A stretch of 64,000 nt of DNA from Elizabethkingia miricola (GCF_001675285.1 NZ_LSGQ01000031.1:1-64000); one strand, 5' to 3'. Counted from the first letter of the stretch, positions 43,108-52,090 are shown. Notes: generated from the sequence alone by a model not told the origin. A program made the numbers and translations.

Positions 43108-45171
43108 TTACGGAGTTGGCGGAGCTGCATATTTCCATGGTTTAAAACCATTAAATTCAGATGTTCTCGCAGCCCATACCATAATATTCCCCATTACAAC
43201 ACTATTATATGCGCTCTTACTCCGCGCAGTATAGCCATTTCCTGCATCTCCGTATGGTTTTGGTAATGGTCTTTTGGTTGTAGCATCATAATTAAACGGA
43301 CATATGACGGCTGAAGTAAGATCCCCGTTGGAAACAAAGCCACCATCACCTATATAGAAAAAGTTCTTGGTATTGTGCTTAAACATTGTAATTCCTGAAT
43401 TAGAACCCGTTCTGTTGATGGCCTGTCCGTAGGAATATACAGTTACCTGGCTTAGCGGAACATTTACAATTCCAAGAGTTGTACCGGCATCTTCTCCCCA
43501 ATACTGCCCACGTGCATCTCCTACCTGACCATTCAGTATTTTGTCATTAGAATTTGTTCCTACCAAAGGATACATGGCACCGCCACTACCATTGGAATCC
43601 AGAGTAATATTTGAAACGCCAAATAAGCTGTTAAAGAAACTTCTGTTTTCGGGACCTACACTATCCTGAAGCAACATGATGACAATTCCGTTATTGTTAA
43701 TATAGTCCAGTAATGCTGTTGCTACAGCCGGTCTTATATAAAGAACATCATATCCCAGAATTATAATATCCGGTTTTTTGGATGCATCTGCAGGATTAAT
43801 TTTATTGATAATATTATTGTCACCGGTAGTAGTCGCACTATAATTTACCCAGTTTTCTGTTTTATCATCTGTAGCATTACCGCCAATCCAGGCTCCCCCT
43901 CCAGGAGTCCATGGTGCCATTTTCACTAAACTTGTAGAGAGGTTCCCAAAATTTTCTTTAGCATTCAAAAACGCCCATGAACGCCCCTGTTCTAAAGCAT
44001 AACCATAAGTTGTGTTATTTGAAATATGCAGGATTCTTTTTGAAGTCAGCATATACCATAAATTGGCAACTCCCAGTAAACGCTGCCCGGAAGCCGGTGA
44101 AGTAAAATTGTAGGTAAATGAAGGCTTATTTGCCGATCCATTGTAAGTAGCAAGATTTCTGTCGGCTACACTAGGTGCTGCATCAGTAAAATGTACCTGC
44201 AGATCATCTATATTTACTTTATATGAAGTTAAAGCTGCAGGATCTGCAGTATAATAATTAGCTTCCCATACGTTTGTAGGAGACAGTGTTGTAAAAATAT
44301 CTGTTGTCGGAATAACCTGTAAATTACTTATGCTCCCTCCCTTAATATTAAAAGTTCCTTTTTTCAGATAATTATTTTGTGCAAAGCTTGCCTTAAAGCT
44401 ATTAATGGTTGCATATTCCGCTAATATTGAAGCGTCCACTTTTACACTTACCTGTGCTACTTTATGCTGAAACGTAATCGCTACATTGTAAGTATCCTGT
44501 TGATTCTGCGGAGTTTTAGCAACTACTACTTCTCCTGTTGCATATAACAAATCTTTATCTATTGCTGTATCGATAGCAGGGTTTGCTGTATTTGTCGGTT
44601 CAGGTATTGCTTCATTGTTATTATAGGAATATGCATACCATGTATAGGTTCCTCCTTTTACAGCATCCAGTGATACTGGAGTACCAGAAGTAGCCTGTAC
44701 GGTTTTCCATAGCAGCCCCGTAGCCTTGTCATAAATAAGTATACGGTAGGTATATCCTACCGGCATTGGCTGTGTAGCTGCTATAAGATTATTACTCAGG
44801 TTACCTGTGCTTGCAACTGCTGATTTCAGAATCTGGTTTCCTGCCGTTGCTTCCATAGGAACCTGTTCTGCTTTGGCATCAGCAATAAATCCGCTGGTCG
44901 TAGTTAGTCCGGAAGCATTTCCACCAATCGCACTTCCTGTAAGGGACATGTTACTGCTCACCGATGCTACTGCCATTTTACTAACTGGCTGAATAACTTC
45001 TGTTCCTATTACGCCGTCTACGTTTATCACCATTTTCATTCCTTCACCCCCAACAGATGAAGCCCCGTTATTATCCGGTGAACAACTTGCTACAGAAAAC
45101 GTTAAAAGCAAAGCCGAGAACAATGTTGAGAATATTCTGCTACAGCTTCTATATGTAGTTATATTATTCAT
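43108..45171 (-). CDS. Fimbrillin-like lipoprotein, locus C
   Basis: 687 residues from the ATG at 45171 (the frame is open to 45294, but that would overlap the peptide gene). Lipoprotein with lipobox SVASC. The fimbrillin-like part (about 30-350) has YRILIYDKATG, YAYSYN, DLLYATGEV and FQHKVAQVSVKVDAS, as in loci A and B. The C-terminal half has DIIILGYDVLYIRPAVATALLDYI and GIVIMLLQDS, resembling a ThuA/GATase-1-like flavodoxin-type fold. Expected at the cell surface. Follows peptide C by 22 bases. Confidence 0.8.
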   Translation of the reverse strand: MNNITTYRSCSRIFSTLFSALLLTFSVASCSPDNNGASSVGGEGMKMVINVDGVIGTEVIQPVSKMAVASVSSNMSLTGSAIGGNASGLTTTSGFIADAKAEQVPMEATAGNQILKSAVASTGNLSNNLIAATQPMPVGYTYRILIYDKATGLLWKTVQATSGTPVSLDAVKGGTYTWYAYSYNNNEAIPEPTNTANPAIDTAIDKDLLYATGEVVVAKTPQNQQDTYNVAITFQHKVAQVSVKVDASILAEYATINSFKASFAQNNYLKKGTFNIKGGSISNLQVIPTTDIFTTLSPTNVWEANYYTADPAALTSYKVNIDDLQVHFTDAAPSVADRNLATYNGSANKPSFTYNFTSPASGQRLLGVANLWYMLTSKRILHISNNTTYGYALEQGRSWAFLNAKENFGNLSTSLVKMAPWTPGGGAWIGGNATDDKTENWVNYSATTTGDNNIINKINPADASKKPDIIILGYDVLYIRPAVATALLDYINNNGIVIMLLQDSVGPENRSFFNSLFGVSNITLDSNGSGGAMYPLVGTNSNDKILNGQVGDARGQYWGEDAGTTLGIVNVPLSQVTVYSYGQAINRTGSNSGITMFKHNTKNFFYIGDGGFVSNGDLTSAVICPFNYDATTKRPLPKPYGDAGNGYTARSKSAYNSVVMGNIMVWAARTSEFNGFKPWKYAAPPTP

Positions 45172-45193
45172 AATCGATTGTATTTGTTGTGTT

Positions 45194-45367
45194 TTAAAAT
45201 TCCCAGTTTTGTTCATCTTTTTTTTCGTCCCAATCCGTAATTGTAGGTGTATTGGTAGAGCCACCAGGAACAATCTGTGCCGAAGAACTTGCAATCCCCT
45301 GCTCCATTGTCACATACAAAACACCTATAACAGGAGGCTTATAATCTTTTTTTTCAGTCTGATTCAT
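45194..45367 (-). CDS. EQGIA-signature peptide, locus C (57 aa)
   Basis: 57 residues from the ATG at 45367, chosen because MNQTEKKDYKPP then lines up with MNDFEKQEYITP of peptide B; a start at 45391 adds eight residues. The signature reads VIGVLYVTMEQGIASSSAQIVP, followed by a Thr/Pro-rich tail with ITDWDEKKDEQNWEF. No signal peptide. First gene of the locus-C operon, with the -7 box TAACTTTG (minus, 45540-45547) and the palindrome at 45589. Confidence 0.65.
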   Translation of the reverse strand: MNQTEKKDYKPPVIGVLYVTMEQGIASSSAQIVPGGSTNTPTITDWDEKKDEQNWEF

Positions 45368-45539
45368 CAATTGTTTGTCATTTTTTCTCATTGTATTTAT
45401 ATTCTTTAAAGGTTTTTCAACAATCTGTTAGCATATTATCGGTACTTTACAGTACAGAGGATAATATTTTTAAGAGAAGAATTTATTGTGTTTTTGAATT
45501 TTAGGGCAGGTATATTATATCCTGTATAATATTGCTGTA

Positions 45540-45547
45540 CAAAGTTA
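45540..45547 (-). promoter_or_regulatory. -7 promoter box of locus C
   Basis: TAACTTTG on the minus strand. The palindrome centre at 45595.5 is 48.5 bp upstream. Confidence 0.5.
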
Positions 45548-45588
45548 TATTGATTAATAAGCTATGTATTATTTACATACCCTTATAT

Positions 45589-45602
45589 TCACTCACGAGT
45601 GA
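45589..45602. promoter_or_regulatory. Palindromic operator of locus C
   Basis: TCACTC-AC-GAGTGA, a perfect dyad. Its central 13 bases CACTCACGAGTGA recur at 47899-47911 before the regulator gene. The distance to the -7 box is typical of an activator site near position -60. Confidence 0.6.
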
Positions 45603-45675
45603 AAAAAGGTATATTCCGGTAAAAGGGAAAGCCTGAAAATGCTAACAATAACAGGCGAGAATCTGGTACACAGAG

Positions 45676-46653
45676 TTACAGCTGACTTAGAAAGAAGTCA
45701 ATATTTACATCACCCGGTATATGGAGTTTTTTCTTTACTCTGTATTTTCTACTCTCAACAGATTTTACAGTAGAATCAGTACAAATGGCTATATCTTTTG
45801 TCCTGAACTCTAGTTTTATCAATGCACACATTTGCAGTTCGGAAGGCACGAGATCCGGATTAATTTTAAGAAGTGCGGGTATAAAATCAGGAAAGAATAA
45901 TTGAAATTTTTCCAGAAAAAGAGGTGATTTTTGTTCAGCCAGTTCACTAATTTCTTTAACCTTATTTTGTACAAGATCCTGAATAATCGTAGTCTTTTTG
46001 TTCAGTTCCTTATTGGCAGCTGCTAAGTCTTCAATCCGCTTTTTTTTTGAATTAATATCTTTTATCAAAAGCTCTATTTTGTGGTCCTTATCCACAATAA
46101 AACCAATATGAAAAAAAAATGTGGTGACTGCCATCATAACGTTAACAAGCCTCAGAACCTTATAATCAGTATCCTTTAAGAATCTGTTTCGTGGAATAAA
46201 ATTCAAATCAAAAGATTCAACAACAACAAAATTTAACAAAATAACCAATACCAATACATAAACAATATTTCTCTGAGTTTTATAATCAAAGAAAAAAGGA
46301 ATAGCAAAAAGTAAGGAAAAATAGAAATATTCATCTCCGACATCTTTATAATTATAGACATGGAAAAAACTAATATGAAATGTAAGTGCTATAATGATAC
46401 TACTCACAAGAGTATTTAATACTTTTTTAGAGCAGTCAGATTTCTTAATCTTTCCAATTAAAAGAAAACTGAATGAAATAAAAATAAGGAATAGAGATAT
46501 GGGTATATCCTTTAGAAACAATCCGATAAACAATGAGAAAATAAGAAATACACAAAACAGAAAATACAGGTATTTGTTGACCAAATATATATAGAGACAA
46601 TGAATACTTTCTTCTTCATTAATAATTCTGTTTTGCATATTTTTTATGGGCAA
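45676..46653 (-). CDS. Membrane HTH regulator 1, LuxR-like C-terminus
   Basis: 325 residues: about six membrane segments (to about residue 205), a coiled coil (about 210-255), then a C-terminal HTH (LVPSELQMCALIKLEFRTKDIAICTDSTVKSVESRKYRVKKKLHI), LuxR/GerE-like in layout. Paralogue of the gene at 46784. Its own -7 box TATATTTG is at 46704-46711 (minus). It lies just upstream of locus C on the same strand. Confidence 0.75.
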   Translation of the reverse strand: MPIKNMQNRIINEEESIHCLYIYLVNKYLYFLFCVFLIFSLFIGLFLKDIPISLFLIFISFSFLLIGKIKKSDCSKKVLNTLVSSIIIALTFHISFFHVYNYKDVGDEYFYFSLLFAIPFFFDYKTQRNIVYVLVLVILLNFVVVESFDLNFIPRNRFLKDTDYKVLRLVNVMMAVTTFFFHIGFIVDKDHKIELLIKDINSKKKRIEDLAAANKELNKKTTIIQDLVQNKVKEISELAEQKSPLFLEKFQLFFPDFIPALLKINPDLVPSELQMCALIKLEFRTKDIAICTDSTVKSVESRKYRVKKKLHIPGDVNIDFFLSQL

Positions 46654-46783
46654 TGATTAAAATAGAAATGAAAGTAATGTTATAAATATTGCATATATAT
46701 AATCAAATATAAAAGTATATTCTGAAATTTTACAGTAATACTTTTATGTCTAAAAAAATAAATTTTAATATAAATTGGAAATT

Positions 46784-47794
46784 TTATACAGATGTTATCC
46801 AGATCGTGAAGTCCTGATCAGCCGGGATTTCAATTTTTTTCCTTAATCTGTACTTTTTGCTTTCGACTGATTTGACGGTAGAATTACTGTATAATGCAAT
46901 CTGCTTGTTGCTAAAATTGAGCTTTAGCATGGCACATAAATATAGATCTGATATAGTAAGAGGTGTTTTCGATACGCTTCTTATGATATTAAAAAAATTT
47001 GGAAAATACAGATCAAAACGTTCAATAAAAATAGAATCATTAGTCTGAGCCAGTCTTATTATCTCACTTATATCTGATTCTGATAATTTTTCTTTTTTGT
47101 GTTGTTCTTCTAAATACTCAATCTTAACCTGCAAGTCTTTAATATACTGATCTTTAGTGACATTAAAATCAACCAGCATATAATCTTCTCTCTTCTTTTC
47201 CCCCACAAAATAATAAGTAATTCTAAATATCAGTAAACTAAATGTAATATTCATAATCAGCAACTTATTTTGATAATGGTATTTCAAAACTAGATCCGAC
47301 TGTGGTATAAGATTAAAATTATATATAGCAGATATATACAAGCTTCCTAATATGATAATGGAAATAATAAAAATTTCAATTTTATTTTTGGGGTAGTTCA
47401 AAAAAAAAGGAATAGCCAGAAACAATGGAAAATAAAATAAAAAAACACAGCTCTCAACACCACAAAAAGAAGAGTAATAGGTTATAATAAAATTTAGAAC
47501 AATCATTGTTATTAAAATAACATATTTATTCTTCCTGTATTCCTTTATAACATAAGACACTGCAAATAACAAAGATATTGAGAGTAAAAAGAGACTATCC
47601 ACAGTAAGTGCTATAAAAGTATAAATAGCAATTCCATGTGAAAAGAAAATAAGCGTTAATAAAGCAAGATATTGATTAATTAAAATTGTAAAATCCTTTT
47701 CAATTTCACTGGCATTATGATCAATCCCCCAGAATGAAATTGTCTCATATATACCCTTTACAGTTCTTGAAAAATAGCTTTTGCTCATTCTCAT
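46784..47794 (-). CDS. Membrane HTH regulator 2, paralogue
   Basis: 336 residues with the same plan: six hydrophobic segments, a charged coiled coil (about 220-250), and a C-terminal HTH (PLTISDLYLCAMLKLNFSNKQIALYSNSTVKSVESKKYRLRKKIEI). The two share STVKSVESxKYRxxKK, the likely recognition part. Tandem duplicates imply divergence of sensing. The -7 box TACGTTTG (47848-47855) and the CACTCACGAGTGA site upstream suggest autoregulation or cross-control. Confidence 0.75.
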   Translation of the reverse strand: MRMSKSYFSRTVKGIYETISFWGIDHNASEIEKDFTILINQYLALLTLIFFSHGIAIYTFIALTVDSLFLLSISLLFAVSYVIKEYRKNKYVILITMIVLNFIITYYSSFCGVESCVFLFYFPLFLAIPFFLNYPKNKIEIFIISIIILGSLYISAIYNFNLIPQSDLVLKYHYQNKLLIMNITFSLLIFRITYYFVGEKKREDYMLVDFNVTKDQYIKDLQVKIEYLEEQHKKEKLSESDISEIIRLAQTNDSIFIERFDLYFPNFFNIIRSVSKTPLTISDLYLCAMLKLNFSNKQIALYSNSTVKSVESKKYRLRKKIEIPADQDFTIWITSV

Positions 47795-47847
47795 TTTTTA
47801 ATCCTCGTCTATGATAATTAGTTGAAAGTATTCCTCATTAATTTACA

Positions 47848-47855
47848 CAAACGTA
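47848..47855 (-). promoter_or_regulatory. -7 promoter box of regulator 2
   Basis: TACGTTTG on the minus strand, 54 bases before the ATG at 47794. Confidence 0.5.
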
Positions 47856-47897
47856 TTTATTACGTATCAAAATTCAGTAACAGATTTACACTCATTT

Positions 47898-47911
47898 ACA
47901 CTCACGAGTGA
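47898..47911. promoter_or_regulatory. Operator upstream of regulator 2, same as locus C
   Basis: ACACTC-AC-GAGTGA with the 13-mer CACTCACGAGTGA identical to 45590-45602. A further half-site TACACTCA lies at 47887-47894. Centre is 49.5 bp upstream of the -7 box, within 1 bp of the locus-C distance. Confidence 0.6.
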
Positions 47912-48096
47912 TTTAAAGTGCCTAATAGCTGTAATTTTTTTTCAAAATAGATTTTGATTTACACTTAGAGAAATATTCACCATCATATGATCTTATAATT
48001 TATATTCAAATCTTAATCACTTATTATTTCAAAAAAATGTGATTTATAATCATTCCTTTGGATACAATTATTATTTTTACCAGATAATTAACAACC
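47912..48096. other. Divergent region before the envelope gene cluster
   Basis: No gene. Contains the duplicated promoter segment (first copy, 48031-48081). Confidence 0.5.
48031..48081 (+). promoter_or_regulatory. Promoter segment, copy 1
   Basis: 51 bases that recur with two differences at 48993-49043. The segment contains CCTTTGGA (a -33-like TTTG) and TTATTATTTTTACC as a weak -7 region, 15 bases before the ATG at 48097. Confidence 0.55.
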
Positions 48097-48933
48097 ATGA
48101 AGTATTTATCTCTTATCTTATCATCCATTTTTGTAATCTCTTGCAGCACTTCCATCAATCCTTATAAAGACTCCCGGGTTATAATTTTAGGAACCATACA
48201 TTACGGTGCTGAGAATATTAATGCTAAATCAGTTTATACCATATTATCGGATTTTAAACCCGATATCATATTACTGGAAGCAGAATCCAGTATTTTTGAA
48301 AAAGAGAATGTGCTAAAAACTGACTTCGATGGTATCAACAATAATGAATTTCAGGCGACTTTGAAATACCAGAAGGAAAACCCTGGCGTGCAAATTAAGC
48401 CTGCTGAATTAGAAGGCAGAAACAATTACAGAAAAGAATTGGGAATTTATTCGGAAGCAGGTTTTGTTTTTAATAAACTAGAAGAGTTAGATAAAAAAGG
48501 AGAAATAAAGCTTTCCGATCAGGAAAAAAAGAATTTATCGAAACTCAACAGTTATTGGGATGCTGTGGAAAGTATTGCTAAACAGGATTTGAAAACTGTT
48601 AATTCAAAACAGTCAGACGCCATTGTCGACAGCCTGATGAAGTATCAGTATAACCGGACAAGAGACATTGTGAATAATCATAATGAATTTACCAAATTCA
48701 GATTACTGAGCAGTAAAAATAAAAAAGACACTATTACATATAAAGAATACTTCAATAACTGGTCAAATTTTGAAGGAAACATCAGAAATGAAGGCATCGC
48801 AAAAAATGTAATCAAATACTACAAAGAGAATCCCGGAAAAAAAATCATTTTGCTCACAGGGTTTAAACACCGTTTTTTTATAAAAAAATATTTAGAAAAC
48901 CAGAATATTAAAACCGTAGAATTCTATCAGTAA
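48097..48933 (+). CDS. Lipoprotein of the TIKI/TraB-like hydrolase fold
   Basis: 278 residues. Lipoprotein signal MKYLSLILSSIFVISC. The fold pattern of the TIKI/TraB/EreA superfamily is suggested: ILGTIHYGAEN near the N-terminus (metal-binding H of the LGTxH motif), DIILLEAES, and a C-terminal ILLTGFKHRFFIKKYL. Members are metal-dependent hydrolases or metalloproteases. Assignment rests on these motifs alone. First transcription unit of the envelope cluster with its own duplicated promoter. Confidence 0.6.
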   Translation: MKYLSLILSSIFVISCSTSINPYKDSRVIILGTIHYGAENINAKSVYTILSDFKPDIILLEAESSIFEKENVLKTDFDGINNNEFQATLKYQKENPGVQIKPAELEGRNNYRKELGIYSEAGFVFNKLEELDKKGEIKLSDQEKKNLSKLNSYWDAVESIAKQDLKTVNSKQSDAIVDSLMKYQYNRTRDIVNNHNEFTKFRLLSSKNKKDTITYKEYFNNWSNFEGNIRNEGIAKNVIKYYKENPGKKIILLTGFKHRFFIKKYLENQNIKTVEFYQ

Positions 48934-48992
48934 CAGAAGTTTTTTCATTAGTATCATTAGTATTTTCAAAATTCATCGCTAAAAACTATATC

Positions 48993-49043
48993 AAAAAAAA
49001 GTGATTTATAATCGTTCCTTTGGATACAATTATTATTTTTACC
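48993..49043 (+). promoter_or_regulatory. Promoter segment, copy 2
   Basis: 49 of 51 bases match copy 1 at 48031-48081. It lies 35 bases before the ATG at 49079, so the two genes could answer to the same regulator. Confidence 0.55.
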
Positions 49044-49078
49044 TATGTAAAGATTGAAATGACATCTAAACAAACACA

Positions 49079-49924
49079 ATGAATATAAAAGCTTTTTTTC
49101 TGTATACTTCTATTCTGCTTGCATGTGCAAACTGTAAACAGATGCCTGTACAATCTGCCACTGCACTACCATCTCCCCAATGGCTGGCAAAGACTTATAA
49201 GCATGTTATTATGATAGAAGATGAGCATATGGTAAAACTTGGAGAAAACTACCTGATAGATATACCAATACAGGAAAAACCAGATTCAACCTATGTCTTT
49301 TTCTTAAATGCTGGCATTCCGGTTGAGCAATTAAAAAAGCCCAATAGCTTCTACCCTTTCATTAATGAATTTATATTAATTGCTCCGGACCGGAAATACT
49401 ACAAGATAATTGCAGAAGAAGCTTCTAAGCAAGGAATACAAATAGAACCCTTGGTTACAAACAATTATTATCACATTATACGAAATGGCGGAGAGGTAAA
49501 AACAGACAGTACACATATATCCGGTAACGGGCATCCACACATTAGTTATACTGAACCTGAAGTCCCAAAAGGCATGCTGCAGGTATACTATACAGACAGC
49601 TATGGTTCTGTATGTTGTCCACGTGATCCGAAATGGGATACTAAACAGGATGATGCCTCTTTTATAAAAGAGTTTGAAAAGAATAAAAAAGTAAAAATTG
49701 CTGATACCTATCAACAGAATAATGGTAAAGAGGGTGAACATGCAATATATTATACACTATCGGGGCTGACATCTTTACAACGTCTGGATTTTATATTGGA
49801 AAAACAATATCAAAGAACTGTAAATAAAGAAGCAAAGGATATTCAATTTTCTGGACGGATATTCACGCCGTATTATGTGAAAATAGAAAAAGAAGGGTTT
49901 CGGAAAATGATAAAAGTGAATTAA
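49079..49924 (+). CDS. Lipoprotein of unknown function, 281 aa
   Basis: 281 residues, N-terminal signal with Cys (LLACANC), so likely a lipoprotein. The mature part is alpha/beta with a conserved-looking GSVCCPRDPKWDT segment (two adjacent Cys) near residue 178. I recognise no family. It is the first gene of a run of closely spaced genes (3 bases before the next). Confidence 0.65.
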   Translation: MNIKAFFLYTSILLACANCKQMPVQSATALPSPQWLAKTYKHVIMIEDEHMVKLGENYLIDIPIQEKPDSTYVFFLNAGIPVEQLKKPNSFYPFINEFILIAPDRKYYKIIAEEASKQGIQIEPLVTNNYYHIIRNGGEVKTDSTHISGNGHPHISYTEPEVPKGMLQVYYTDSYGSVCCPRDPKWDTKQDDASFIKEFEKNKKVKIADTYQQNNGKEGEHAIYYTLSGLTSLQRLDFILEKQYQRTVNKEAKDIQFSGRIFTPYYVKIEKEGFRKMIKVN

Positions 49925-49927
49925 TAG

Positions 49928-51220
49928 ATGAGTATTAGAGTAAAGATCAGCTACATTTTCTTTTTCCTTATTATAGGAAATCTTCTTGTAAATGGACAGT
50001 CGACTGCCAGCGCAAAAGAGGATGAAGCATATCGGCTTCACGAAAATAAAGAATATGCCAAAGCTGCCGGAATATATGAAGAGCTGCTAAAAACGGACTA
50101 CAAAAACACTTACCTGCTTAGTATGTGCGGCTCATCCTATTTTGCACAGAAAAAATATGAAAAAGCCAAGGAAAAATACAGCCTGGCTATACTATATTCT
50201 TTACCGGATGATAAGAAAAATAAAGCATTATATTATTCTAATCTGTCTGCTTGTTATTCCAATCTGGACAACAATGAAAAGGCATATGAAAATGCAATGC
50301 GTGCCTACCGCCTCGATAATAGTCAACTGTGGAATGCTGCTTCTATGGCACAAAACTCGCACAAATATGAAGAATGCCTGTCGCTAATGGATAAAGCAGC
50401 TGAAACTACAAACTTGGATATTGCTTACAAATCCTTGTATGGCAGATGCTATTATAATACTGAACGATACAGAGAGTCTGTAGAAAATTTCCGGGATTTT
50501 TTTGATCATTATAAGCCCGATAGCTTTTTTGCTGATTTTGATATGCAACAAGAACGGGGTGTTTTTTTACAAGCCTATATTAATCTGATTGCTTCAGAAA
50601 AAGACCAGTCACACGTAAATAGAGATATTAAAGATCTTCAAAATATTTTAAAATCTCTCGATGATCCTTATTACCGAAATGTAATTTTATGGAGTATTAC
50701 GGAGAATAAAAATGTTTGTGGTAAATATAAACTATCGGTTGACACCTGTACAAAAATATTCAGTACACTTGTAAATGAACCATCCTTAAAAGAGGAGTTT
50801 TGGTTCAATTATAATACAATAAAGGATTATGAAAAAGCTTTTCAGCTTTCCGGAAAAATACTTGCTTCAGGCTATGATCGTGAAATAAAACTATACCAGT
50901 ATCTATCCTCAGTACATCTCTTTATTATAGATTACTATAAGCATAATGAAAAAGCCGATGAGAAGAAACTGGATCATCTTATTACATTATTTAAAGATCT
51001 TTTTGAAAAGAATAAAATCTATTCTGACAAAGAATTTACAGATTTTTCAGATGCTTATGCTCCGGTCATGAAGACCTTTAATATCTTCAATCTGTATTTT
51101 AGAAATAAAGAACAGATAAAAGCTGTACCCTATGTAAAAATGATTATGGAAAATGTGCCTAATGAAAAAGCACGCTCCGGAATTATGAAAATCCTGAATG
51201 CCGGTTACATTGACAATTAA
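49928..51220 (+). CDS. TPR-repeat secreted protein
   Basis: 430 residues with a signal peptide (ISYIFFFLIIGNLLVNGQ). At least four TPRs in the N-terminal half, for example YAKAAGIYEELLKTDYKNTYLLSMCG, then KKYEKAKEKYSLAILYS and NEKAYENAMRAYRLD. The rest is helical without a named family. Probably a periplasmic scaffold for the neighbours; 3 bases after 49924 and 12 bases before 51233. Confidence 0.75.
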   Translation: MSIRVKISYIFFFLIIGNLLVNGQSTASAKEDEAYRLHENKEYAKAAGIYEELLKTDYKNTYLLSMCGSSYFAQKKYEKAKEKYSLAILYSLPDDKKNKALYYSNLSACYSNLDNNEKAYENAMRAYRLDNSQLWNAASMAQNSHKYEECLSLMDKAAETTNLDIAYKSLYGRCYYNTERYRESVENFRDFFDHYKPDSFFADFDMQQERGVFLQAYINLIASEKDQSHVNRDIKDLQNILKSLDDPYYRNVILWSITENKNVCGKYKLSVDTCTKIFSTLVNEPSLKEEFWFNYNTIKDYEKAFQLSGKILASGYDREIKLYQYLSSVHLFIIDYYKHNEKADEKKLDHLITLFKDLFEKNKIYSDKEFTDFSDAYAPVMKTFNIFNLYFRNKEQIKAVPYVKMIMENVPNEKARSGIMKILNAGYIDN

Positions 51221-51232
51221 ATATCAACACCG

Positions 51233-52090
51233 ATGGAAGAAAAACAACCTCAACGCCTCACTAAAAATAAAATATTCCTCATCTCTGGTGTATCAGCCCT
51301 TCTGCTCATTGCCTGCGTTTTGATTTTCTTTAGAAAATCTGAACCCGCACCTGCCAAAAACCAGAAGCCTTTGCGCAAAGACAGTATATTGGCAAAAAGA
51401 AATGACTCTTTAATAAAACCAAAAGATACTATAGACAATAATGGTGCTGAAGGTGAAGAAGAATCTCCTTATACAGAATATCAGGTCATTGCCAATACAG
51501 TACCCCTGTCATCTGGTAAACTAAATTTTGGTGACAAAGTATTTGTAGATGAAAGCAAATCCGATGCTGATTACAAAACAGTAATTCTACAGAATCCTTT
51601 TCAGTTTCCCAATGCAGCCAAATATCGTGTAAATACCAATTTTTTCATTGAAAGCTATCGCTTCGATGAATATAAAACCAATTTTTCATTACCTCCGTTT
51701 TCATCTCTTTATACGGGCGTTAAAAAAATTCTCTTGAATGAAAACTACAGTGATGGGAACAAATACAGTATTACACAAAATAAAGAAAGAGCCAAGTCCT
51801 GTGTTGCATTTGGTGATTTTGATGGCGATGGTATTCGTGATGTTGCAATACTGATGGATAATAACGAAAAACAAATTAGCAGATTGCTTATTATCTGCTC
51901 CAACGAGGTAACCAAGCAGCCTTATATTGCATTTGCAGAAAATTATTCTGACAAAGTAAAGATCCGTACAGATATGACGGAATATGCTCCACCAAGACCA
52001 AACGCCGTAATTGTAACCAGCGATGATATTTCTTTATCTGTTGCCTACGATAAAGAATCTCAGAAATTTAAAATATCTACTTCGGAATAA
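51233..52090 (+). CDS. Membrane-anchored protein with EF-hand-like DxDxDG loop
   Basis: 285 residues. One N-terminal membrane segment (about 13-32), a charged linker, then a beta-rich part with AFGDFDGDGIRDVAILMDNN (a calcium-binding-like DxDGDG loop, as in FG-GAP repeats). The TAATG overlap couples it to the next gene. Two other cluster proteins (52703, 54417) have the same kind of loop. Function unknown. Confidence 0.7.
   Translation: MEEKQPQRLTKNKIFLISGVSALLLIACVLIFFRKSEPAPAKNQKPLRKDSILAKRNDSLIKPKDTIDNNGAEGEEESPYTEYQVIANTVPLSSGKLNFGDKVFVDESKSDADYKTVILQNPFQFPNAAKYRVNTNFFIESYRFDEYKTNFSLPPFSSLYTGVKKILLNENYSDGNKYSITQNKERAKSCVAFGDFDGDGIRDVAILMDNNEKQISRLLIICSNEVTKQPYIAFAENYSDKVKIRTDMTEYAPPRPNAVIVTSDDISLSVAYDKESQKFKISTSE

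Noticed and set aside
45172-45294. N-terminal extension of the locus-C lipoprotein
   Set aside because: It would overlap the EQGIA peptide gene, and the lipoprotein signal begins at the ATG at 45171.
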